Of a stretch of 64,000 bases of DNA, positions 56,218 through 64,000 are shown one piece after another. Under the pieces are notes generated by a model. It saw only the letters and a program-made list of their open reading frames with translations. It was not told where the DNA came from and ran no database searches. Position numbers and translations under genes: made by a program. The number at the start of each line of letters is the position of its first letter. Within the stretch, counting starts at the first letter, position 1. The DNA comes from Pseudo-nitzschia pungens (Eukaryota; Bacillariophyta; Bacillariophyceae; Bacillariales; Bacillariaceae): NCBI GenBank assembly GCA_037355855.1, contig CM074761.1:4979346-5043345 (forward strand), read 5' to 3'.

Positions 56218-57940
56218 TCATCTAGCTGATTTCCCTGGGAGTTCGATATCCCCGTCTTCCTCGTCCTCGTCCTGGTACTCGGCAAGCATTTTTTGCATTT
56301 CTTCGTCTTCCTTCTCGTGTTCTTTTGTATTCGGTGCCTCGCCATGACCATGCCCCCCTCCCTTCTTTCCCATAAAGTTCATTACCATAGCCGTCACAGA
56401 TATAACTAGACCGCTCACTTGAATTCCATTCAGGTGGTGGCCAGTAAAAGTAAATGGATGCCAACAGTGTCGTGATTTTTCTCGACAATCCGATGATGCT
56501 GCACGTGAGAGCGCCAAATTTCGCAATCGTCACAAAAATGAAAACCTGGACAGAGAATCGGGATCGATTCGATGACATCGTTGAAAGATCATTAGATTTC
56601 ACGGCTTGGATACAAAACGGCACCCGTTCCAATGAGTTGATAACCCGTTGAGCTCGACCCAAACTTACCTGCCCCATTGCTCCACTCAATCCGAGGGCAA
56701 CCAAGAGCATTCCCATTTCTTGACACATTTGAATGAAAATGTGCAGCTGGTTCAGAACCTAAACGGCGCAGAAATAAAGCATCGATTTTCCCGGTAAAAC
56801 AGTTAGCCTCTGCGGTGACCAAGACCTCCGAATCGAACAGAGAGCGACTCCAAACATTTATAACTAACTCACCAAGAGCGAGACACCGGCCAGGATGGTC
56901 TTTCCGAGTTGAATGTTGTACATCAAATCAAAGGGCTGTACGCTGTGGACACTCATGAGCTTGTCCTCGTAGGCACCGGTACCACCGTCGAAACACAACG
57001 AAATGAACAAGAGAAGTATCCCAATCATTTGCGTGGACGTGGATTTTTCTTCCTCCTCCTTGCCTTTCTTGTTGTCACCTCCGCCCATGAAGAGCGCTAC
57101 TCCTATCACAATCATGACAACGTTGACGTACTTGCGAAGAGGATATCGTTTTCCCATGAGCGTCCCCATCAGCATGACCGGGACGGGTTTGCAACTCTTG
57201 GCCAGCACCTGAATCGGGTATATGACGAACCGAAGAGATCGAACGGAAGTAAAGGTCGAACCCATGCTGGTGAGACCGAGGATGGCGAACCGTGAAGGGG
57301 GGATTGTTGTCTGCTCTTCTCCCCTGACGTAGCGACCAGCAGCTGCCGTCAATGTATACAAGCCGGAGGTAACAAACAGGAAACTCAATTCGTGCAGCTT
57401 CCGGCCGCCGCTGGTGGTGTATTCTAGAATCAAACCGTAGCACACAAACGACGTCATGATGCCGATGAAGCAAAGAAACAACCAGAGCAAATCCGACTTC
57501 TTCGACGATTGGGATTCTTCTCGGTACAAGTCTTCGATGTTCACCGGTGTAACCAACTCGTTCTCGTGAAAAGAATCTTTCGGGGTCTTTTTCAGGGGAT
57601 CCGTGCCGGCGCTCGAACCGGTCCCTTCGATCTCGTTGTCGTTTACCGAAGCCTCGAATTCCTCGTATTCCAATGAGAATGTCTCCGTCGTGACCTCCGT
57701 TTGAAACAACTCGGCGTTCTGGTTTTTGTCTCCGCTCGAAGCTTCCGAGTCCAATTGTTTCGCCTGGCTCTGCCGAGAAACGAGCTCTTCGTCGGGCGTC
57801 GAGTTCTCCTTGTTCTTGCTTCCATTCGTATCACCAGCAGTATTCCTCCGCCGTGACGATTTTCCTTTTCCGCTTTTGCCGGGGTTGGCAGCACCTCCGG
57901 CCGTCAATACTTTCAAGCCATTGCTTTTTTGCTTCCCCAT
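56218..57940 (-). CDS. SLC35B1-like nucleotide-sugar transporter
   Basis: Membrane transporter of the drug/metabolite superfamily, most like SLC35B1 of the ER. Exons: 56873-57940, 56669-56758 and 56218-56545. The N-terminal 140 residues are polar and charged and unlike the family. Membrane segments start at LLWLFLCFIGIMTSFVCYGLI. SLC35B1 hallmarks follow: FVIYPIQVLAKSCKPVPVML, GKRYPLRKYVNVVMIVIGVA, ALGLSGAMGQ and VFIFVTIAKFGALTCSIIGL, then SRKITTLLASIYF. An extra base in the AAAA run at 56446-56449 (+ strand) breaks the frame; without it the sequence continues TGHHLNGIQVSGLVISVTAM. The tail is Gly/His then acidic (EYQDEDEEDGDIEL). Total about 494 residues. The C-terminus lacks a KKxx ER-retrieval signal. 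UDP-sugar or ATP substrates are both reported in the family, so I do not name one. Confidence 0.85.
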
Positions 57941-59152
57941 GATCCGAAAAAAGATGTCTGGTATTGATTTATTTATTCACTGTTGGACTTTTGGTGTTGA
58001 CGATGTGAGAGTTTGTTGTGGAACTCGACGGGACAAACGAATTGTGAGGGCAATGCGGTAAGGTTTACGGCATCCGAAAGAAATGCATCCGTTACAGTGT
58101 TTTTGCATAAAGTACCGTACCTACCCCAATCTGACGGATCGAAAAGTTACGCTGTTCTCGATAAGTACCGTAGCGGTTCTCACGATATCTACCGTGCGTT
58201 TCGGTCATTGTTGCGAGAACGACCAAAACGCTAGAACTCTTCATCATGTGACAGCTGCAAGCATGCAAGTAGCTGGTAACCTTACTTCGTACTTCGTAAT
58301 TTCGAATGTGACCAGCATACTTTACTTACGTATTATCATAATCTGGTATGTTTATGGATGCTAGACACTTGTACCGTAGGTAAGATTTGCGGTTTGATTA
58401 AAAATCGATACAGTGCCAGACAATTTGTACCTCAGTCCATACACCACCAGTAATCTTACTAGATTCCATCACTACTAATTTCCACAGGGAATGAGGAGAG
58501 CTGATAAGGATTGTATATTTAACGCAGTGGAGGGGCGATGCGGAGGTGTTGACCAGGTACTAGAGTAATAGCACTACTAGTACTAGTACTACTACTACTA
58601 CTAGTGGTTGAATCATCTATCATCATGCTACTGAGCTTTGTTGTGGGTCCTGACAAGAACCACCAGTAAGCCTTCTTTTGATGATGTCCTTGTATTTTTG
58701 TCCCTTTTGTTGATTTGAACCTCGAATGACCCTATGTATTATATATTTGAGAAGTGGTTGTCGGTTCGGTTTGTTTTCACCTTGGTTGACTTACTCAATG
58801 AGAGAAATTAGTAGTAGTGAGCTTTGTTGTGGGTCCTAGCTAGTAGTAGTAGTAGTACTAGAGGATACCAAACGACTCATGAGGCTAGCTTATTGAGATG
58901 CAATACTAATACTTTTGAACCTTGCGTAACCTTTTCCATTAGAGATATACAAGTACTAGGAGGTTTCCGTTTGGTTTATGTCAACCTTCTTGGTTGACTA
59001 ACTCTCTCTGTTAGAATTGCGTATCACCAACGTTGTGTTTTAAAAGAGAATCTGGGACCAATACTACTAGTACTAGTTCTATTTTCCAAATTACTCTGAC
59101 ACATTTATGTAAATTTCCTTCGAATCTAATGGTCACAACACACAGCAAGCAC
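57941..59152. other. Spacer with a diverged tandem unit and TAC/GTA clusters
   Basis: Holds spacer elements (58059-58072, 58278-58300), TAC/GTA clusters (58571-58612, 58845-58862, 59060-59080) and an imperfect direct repeat of about 200 bases (58620-58800 against 58805-59003). No gene was supported. Confidence 0.6.
58620..59003 (+). repeat. Imperfect direct repeat, two units of about 190 bases
   Basis: The same landmarks occur in order in both units: gagctttgttgtgggtcct at 58633 and 58819, tttgaacct at 58714 and 58914, and ttggttgact at 58792 and 58990. Between them the units differ by substitutions and indels. Confidence 0.65.
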
Positions 59153-61945
59153 TCACGGAAGGAGGTGCGAAGCGGATCCTTCTTGCGAGTAGCTGAGAAA
59201 TTCGTGCAAGACCTTCGCGGACAAAGGTTTCCCGAGCGCACCGTCAAACCCAGATGGAAGCTGCACCGATGAGGACGACAAGGAAGACTCCAAGCCCGCC
59301 GAAGACTCCAGACCCGAAGGAATGAAACTCGAATTGACTTGGAACATATTCTTCTGCCGGTTCACACGGTTTTTGCTTTCCCATGCACGAAAGTTCTCGA
59401 TTACCTTGCAGCTCGTAACTCCCGGAAGTTCTTCGTCGAGCAGAACCGCATCCCAGTTCCGCATTTGCAGCAGTCGCAATGCGGCTTGTCCGTTGTGAAC
59501 AACAACCGATTTCCATCCAATCTTTTCTGCCACTTTCCCCACGACTTCCGATATTATGTTTCCCTCTTCGACTACGAGACATACTTTCATTGCCTCTTCG
59601 TTTTGAGGTGGTTTTTCTGCCCGTTTTTCGGCTTTCTGTCTCTTTGATGTTTCGGCAACATTGATCTCCTCTTCCAAGTGAACAGCAATGGAGTCGAGTC
59701 TTGTCGTGACGTACTGATATTCCTGTCCTTCCAGAATTTCTTCGAGGTGCTTCATCGTCACTGGCTTCGCTCTGTAGTCATTCATTCCAACTTTCATTCC
59801 GCGTTCGATATCTGCGTCGCTCGCATGGGCGGATATGCCTACGATGTATTGATCAAACCAGGGACGATGGGAAACTTCGAATTGTCGATATTGCTGAACA
59901 CAGTCGGTTCCATCCATGACCGGCATCAAAAAATCGCATAAAACAATGTCGAATAGATTGGCCTGGAGTTCTCTAAGGCCTTCCATGCCGTTGACACTTT
60001 GAACCACATCAAAACCCAGTTTTTTCAGCATTCTGGACATCACTCGTCGAGTGGTCATGGAGTCTTCAATGATGAGTGCGCGCTTTTGACGAGTTTTAGA
60101 AGCGGGAGGTTCTTCTAGAGCCACGTAACCTCTCTTTTGGGCATTGGAATCCGTCCAGTCATCTTCAACCATTTGCTCGTCAGTTAGATCAGATTCATTT
60201 TCCCCCGTGCTCTTGGACCCAAGAATTGCAACCTCTGGTTTCTCGGGAGAATCATTTTCATCGTGGGGTAAAACCAACGGAATACTGAACCAAAAGACAG
60301 ACCCCTTCAATTCGTTACCATTCGCATCACAGAGTCGCGATCCGTTCTCAGAGAATTCTCGCGGACGGAATCCATACCTACCCCCAATCGAACTGATTTG
60401 TGTTGCAACGGAATACAATCCGAGACTCGTCCGTTTTGTCACCTCGGTAGCATCTTTACCTCCCAGCGTCGCGAGAGTGCAGGAATTGTCTTCATCTTCC
60501 GTATGCAATATAATTGGCTTGAACAAACGATGGTATTGCTCGACATCTACACCGCATCCGGTATCTTCGACCGAAAACATAACGTTTTGGCGGGTCACGC
60601 TACTATCGTCCATGTCTTCAAGGTCCTCCTTGACATTTATTTTCAGATGTACGGATCCGGTCTCGGTTTTTGAACAAGCGTTGGTTAAATAGTTCACAAC
60701 GGAACGAAATACCTTCAAGTCATCAGCTACTATAACCGGTGGAACCGCATCATCGGTTGTGATAACAAGCGGAACCTTTTTTGGAAACGGGTCCATTACG
60801 ACATGAAGGTGCTTGACTAAGTCTCGAATGACCAGCATATTACTTTCCTCGTCCTGTTCTTTGGTTTCTTCCTTCGCAGTGGCTGCTGTGCGTTTCCTTC
60901 TATCTTTGTTGAAGGACTCCAGGGATTTTTTGCATATACGGCTCATTACGGACGAGCATGCGAAAGCAGTATTGAAGATTTCTTCTTGTTGACTGGATAA
61001 CGATTCCAATAATCCCTCGTCCTCTCGAATTGAGGAAAGCCCCTTAACAATTCCCAACAAAGGTATCATGAGATCGTTTGAGGTAGTGGCGATCATTTGC
61101 GACGGTTGTCGGTACTCGAAATTCCTTCGTTCCCGTTCTTCCACCATCACATCCATGACCATTCCTGCAATTTCTCTCAAGTTTTGCATCATATCCAAAG
61201 ACAATCCATCAGGGCGAGGTACCGTGTCTAAAACGCAAATTGTACCGAGACGATATCCTTCGGGAGATACCAGAGGGGCGGCAGCATAAAATCGAAGGTG
61301 CGGTAGTCCCACTACGTTTTTGTGGTCCTTGAATTGCTCGTCCTTTGAGAGATCGGGAATAACCAAGTGTTCCTCTTCACTGGTAATTGTTCGAGCGCAA
61401 ATCGATGACCTTCTTTCGACTTCGTCGTCCATCATCGCCCCTAGTCCCCTAGCAGCGAGAATATGACTGCTAGCCAAGTCAATTATAGTGATATAGCTGA
61501 TTGGTGCCTTGAAAATTCTACTAGCGAGAGATACCAGTCTTTCGTAGGCGGCATTACGACCCGATCCGACAACCCGATAACTTTTCAAGACAGCTAAGCG
61601 TCGGGATTCGGTTTCCATTGCCTCTCTCATGCGCTCTTCATCATCTCCGTCCACGTCCATCTTATCAACAGCCTCTCTTTCTGCGGCTTGTACTACTGAC
61701 TTTAGCGCATGGAGGTCCTCGGTGGTCCTCAAATCGGATCCGATTGCACCAATGACTTGCTCATCGGCCCTTTTTTCCTTTGGAAGCAACGGTAAACGTG
61801 GTGCCGATGGATCCCATGTGCTGTTGGCCGAGGCAGCAGGGCGAGCATCCATTCTGGAAAGAGCATTTTTCAGAGCTTGGGAGGAATTGAAGTCATTAAC
61901 GCTTCTATTCTGTCTGTGCCTCTTGATAGGGTCGGGATTCGTCAT
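59153..61945 (-). CDS. GAF-histidine-kinase-like protein with two receiver domains
   Basis: Hybrid two-component-type sensor, 930 residues, one exon, no frame break. A GAF domain (about 110-265) is marked by AYERLVSLASRIFKAPISYI and FYAAAPLVSPEGYRLGTICV. A kinase-like region follows. The H-box position reads SNDLMIPLLGI, where active kinases have His-Glu-x-x-x-Pro, so the phospho-acceptor His is missing. The ATPase domain still has N box (VNYLTNACSKT), G1 (VEDTGCGVD) and G2-like (TSLGLYSV). Receiver 1 (about 620-740) has acidic IIED, phospho-site LCDFLMPVMDG and Lys in AKPV. Receiver 2 (about 785-925) has VVEE and LLDEELPG, with Lys in GKPL. The phosphate source for the receivers is unclear; partners or reverse flow are possible. 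No transmembrane segment was seen, so it is likely cytosolic. Confidence 0.85.
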   Translation of the reverse strand: MTNPDPIKRHRQNRSVNDFNSSQALKNALSRMDARPAASANSTWDPSAPRLPLLPKEKRADEQVIGAIGSDLRTTEDLHALKSVVQAAEREAVDKMDVDGDDEERMREAMETESRRLAVLKSYRVVGSGRNAAYERLVSLASRIFKAPISYITIIDLASSHILAARGLGAMMDDEVERRSSICARTITSEEEHLVIPDLSKDEQFKDHKNVVGLPHLRFYAAAPLVSPEGYRLGTICVLDTVPRPDGLSLDMMQNLREIAGMVMDVMVEERERRNFEYRQPSQMIATTSNDLMIPLLGIVKGLSSIREDEGLLESLSSQQEEIFNTAFACSSVMSRICKKSLESFNKDRRKRTAATAKEETKEQDEESNMLVIRDLVKHLHVVMDPFPKKVPLVITTDDAVPPVIVADDLKVFRSVVNYLTNACSKTETGSVHLKINVKEDLEDMDDSSVTRQNVMFSVEDTGCGVDVEQYHRLFKPIILHTEDEDNSCTLATLGGKDATEVTKRTSLGLYSVATQISSIGGRYGFRPREFSENGSRLCDANGNELKGSVFWFSIPLVLPHDENDSPEKPEVAILGSKSTGENESDLTDEQMVEDDWTDSNAQKRGYVALEEPPASKTRQKRALIIEDSMTTRRVMSRMLKKLGFDVVQSVNGMEGLRELQANLFDIVLCDFLMPVMDGTDCVQQYRQFEVSHRPWFDQYIVGISAHASDADIERGMKVGMNDYRAKPVTMKHLEEILEGQEYQYVTTRLDSIAVHLEEEINVAETSKRQKAEKRAEKPPQNEEAMKVCLVVEEGNIISEVVGKVAEKIGWKSVVVHNGQAALRLLQMRNWDAVLLDEELPGVTSCKVIENFRAWESKNRVNRQKNMFQVNSSFIPSGLESSAGLESSLSSSSVQLPSGFDGALGKPLSAKVLHEFLSYSQEGSASHLLP

Positions 61946-63800
61946 AATGTTGTCTTCCTCTTAATGGATCACAAGGTATTAATAGTAACCGGTAGCTATG
62001 TTGGTCTCCAAAATCAGAAAATCCCGAAGTCCCTTGGACAAGCTTCTCTTGCTATGTACTCGTGACAACTGACAACGTAACAACCGATTGACTGAAGATA
62101 TCCTTCAGGAAATAATGCGTTTCGAGCTAAGTATTTTGTGCAGTCAACGGTATCCTGATGTCAAGGCGATTGACAATTGACATACCGGTACGGTAATTAC
62201 CTACAGCTTATGAAAGTTTCCTCCTGTTGATCTACCGTACTGACCAAATTGGTAAGGTTTAGTGTATTGTGATCCAGTGAAGATTATTATTTGTATCTCT
62301 TGTGCATAATAGTGTTTCTTTACTTAGTACCAGTACGTGTACGCAGTAAGACTGACTCCGGAATAAAAAATACGGTAGTGGTTCACGTCCATCCTGAGTT
62401 GTTGTTGCCGCTGAGTAACCCGTAATCTGACAGAAGGGCCTGACTGGATGCAAGAAAATGTGCCAACCGTGTAACCAAAACACTAAATGTGATTCGTCAT
62501 TATTTATTTTTAGATTTGTTCTCTGGAAAGAATATGATTAAAGTAAGTAAAATGTCAGAGGAAACAGTGCTATTGTTTCATTGTCAGAAGAACAGTCATT
62601 GACAAATTCTATTGGAGAATTTTGTGTTTTAATGACTAGCATCTGTAAGCCTACTGAACACTGGACATTATTTAAGAAAGTACCACAAAGTACAGCTGTT
62701 AGAATTGCATCGGTCATTATTTGGTACGGTACGACCGGTGGTGGAGAATAAAAAGCATACGGTACGAGTAAGGTTACCTGGTAAGGTTACGTATGAATCT
62801 CTCAAGTTTCACATGGCAACACTCATCACCCCACTACCCGCCTGGAAGCTTTAGCACACATACTATTGGAAACAAGCCTCAATTTCATAAACACGTCTTC
62901 CTGCGATTTCGGGAGGTAGTGGGTAGAAACATTGCAGAGGGACAATTATTCTGGTCGTAAATTACCGGTACTAATAGACTTCCTCCCCAGCATAGTACAA
63001 GTATTTGCATCATCGATATTTGTAGTACTAGTAGTAACCTTAGTAGTACTAGCTTCTACTCGATTCAGAAGTTCGTACTTAGAGTAACCTTAGTGTTACA
63101 TAATGAACGCGCATACGATTCGTACTATTCGAAAAATAGTATGGAATCATGCTGTATGGTCCATGATTCCATGGTCAGTGCCATAAATCAATCAATCATC
63201 ATTCTTCTTGTGTTCCCGGGACAAAAACGCGCTCCATCCTTTGCTCGTAACCATCACCGTACGGTAATCTTATGCCTGGAACAACAATATTCATTCGACG
63301 TCCTCGTTGTCACCTCCGCCTTTCCTCCAAAATAATTCGATGCTTGTACGTACGTACTTAAGGTACGATTACTAGGTACTAGACTATCTTGAATACGTAG
63401 TAGAAGTAAGTTACTTCGGATGTTGTAAACCTTACTTTTAATGATGATAATGCAGCCGAAATCGGATGCCGGACAGACTGAATGTTGTTGCTCATGACTC
63501 ACTCATGTCCGTAATCTTACCGTATCGTTGTGCATCGCACGAGTGAGTCGTCGCTTTCTCTCGAACTGCAACATGATCGTAATAATATTATGACGATAAT
63601 TCTCAACGAAGAAGAGGGAAGAACCAGACAAGTGTGTCTCGTAGGAGTCCTGAGTCCTAGGTATCTAACTCCTCTGATTTGCTCTGTGGAAGATCTTAAG
63701 GCATACAAGGGCATAGAGTATTTCGCTCCGACAGGAACCCGATCAAGAAGGCAGGACACCCAACACTATTCTAAACAAGCCGTCGCCCAGAGGCATTAAG
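61946..63800. other. Spacer between sensor gene and 2OG-dioxygenase gene
   Basis: Divergent promoters. Spacer elements at about 62184-62200, 62247-62260, 62770-62800, 63257-63275, 63423-63436 and 63508-63525, and a TAC/GTA cluster at 63020-63052. No gene was supported. Confidence 0.5.
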
Positions 63801-64000
63801 ATGAGTTCGGAAATTGAAGATCATACAGTATTAAACGTTCCGACGATTGATTTGTCTACGATCTCTGATGACGAAGCAGTTGAACAAGTTTCAAATGCTT
63901 GCAGCGAGTACGGCTTTTTTCAAATAGTGAATCACGGAGTATCATCCGAATTGATTGAATCCTACCTAAAATGCTGTCGCGAGTATTTTGCACTTCCATT
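63801..64000 (+). CDS. 2-oxoglutarate/Fe(II) dioxygenase, N-terminal part (cut by window)
   Basis: ATG at 63801 opens MSSEIEDHTVLNVPTIDLS, followed by ACSEYGFFQIVNHGVSSELI. This is the DIOX_N region shared by isopenicillin-N-synthase-like dioxygenases (VPxIDLS, then C-x-x-x-GFFxxxNHGV). The frame is still open at 64000 after 66 residues. The HxD...H iron site and Arg would lie beyond the window. Substrate cannot be assigned; plant relatives act on many small molecules. The start fits because the sequence before it has a stop close upstream in frame. Confidence 0.8.
   Translation, partial: MSSEIEDHTVLNVPTIDLSTISDDEAVEQVSNACSEYGFFQIVNHGVSSELIESYLKCCREYFALP

Overview
This window looks like a piece of the nuclear genome of a diatom, or at least of a stramenopile with a red-derived secondary plastid. 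The best evidence is the CbbX gene near 39 kb. Its first exon encodes a signal peptide ending in the ASAFAP motif that marks plastid import through four membranes. Tic22-like and serine hydroxymethyltransferase genes also start with a signal peptide followed by a phenylalanine-led transit peptide. Genes are close together, on both strands, with few short GT-AG introns (about 100-370 bases). No tRNA, rRNA, CRISPR array, integrase or transposase was recognised. A pennate diatom is a guess from general appearance only.

Layout: NOM1/Sgd1 (5' cut by the window), TRM10, a p24/TMED cargo receptor, Tic22, ribosomal protein eS7, a FUT8-like glycosyltransferase, a UPF0598 protein, splicing factor U2SURP, serine hydroxymethyltransferase, ribonucleotide reductase large subunit, an XRCC3-like recombinase, S-adenosylmethionine decarboxylase, calpain-7, a USP36-like deubiquitinase, CbbX, a large PPR-like protein with three copies of an unrecognised CPLTGE module, a FYVE-lipase-FYVE protein, transportin-3/Mtr10, an SLC35B1-like transporter, a GAF-kinase-REC-REC sensor, and the start of a 2-oxoglutarate dioxygenase. 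The genes are mostly housekeeping functions (RNA processing, nucleotide and one-carbon supply, plastid function, secretory pathway). They do not form an operon or a single pathway. RNR, SHMT and XRCC3 are neighbours that all bear on DNA synthesis or repair, but this may be chance.

Three features stand out. First, at least twelve conserved genes are interrupted by single extra bases, about 23 in total. Removing them restores family-length proteins. Every well-resolved case is an insertion, which points to long-read consensus error rather than biology. Second, the spacers carry two dispersed short-sequence families: a GGTAAGGTTAC element with CCGTACGG, ACCGGT and GTAC palindromes, and self-complementary TAC/GTA clusters rich in ACTAGT. 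I did not see either in exons. Third, hexanucleotide tracts related to GATTGC recur in exons, introns and spacers. GC-rich and AT-rich stretches alternate at the scale of 5-10 kb.

Exon limits were read by eye from splice signals, reading-frame continuity and family conservation. They may be off by a few bases, and start codons are the first plausible ATG unless noted.
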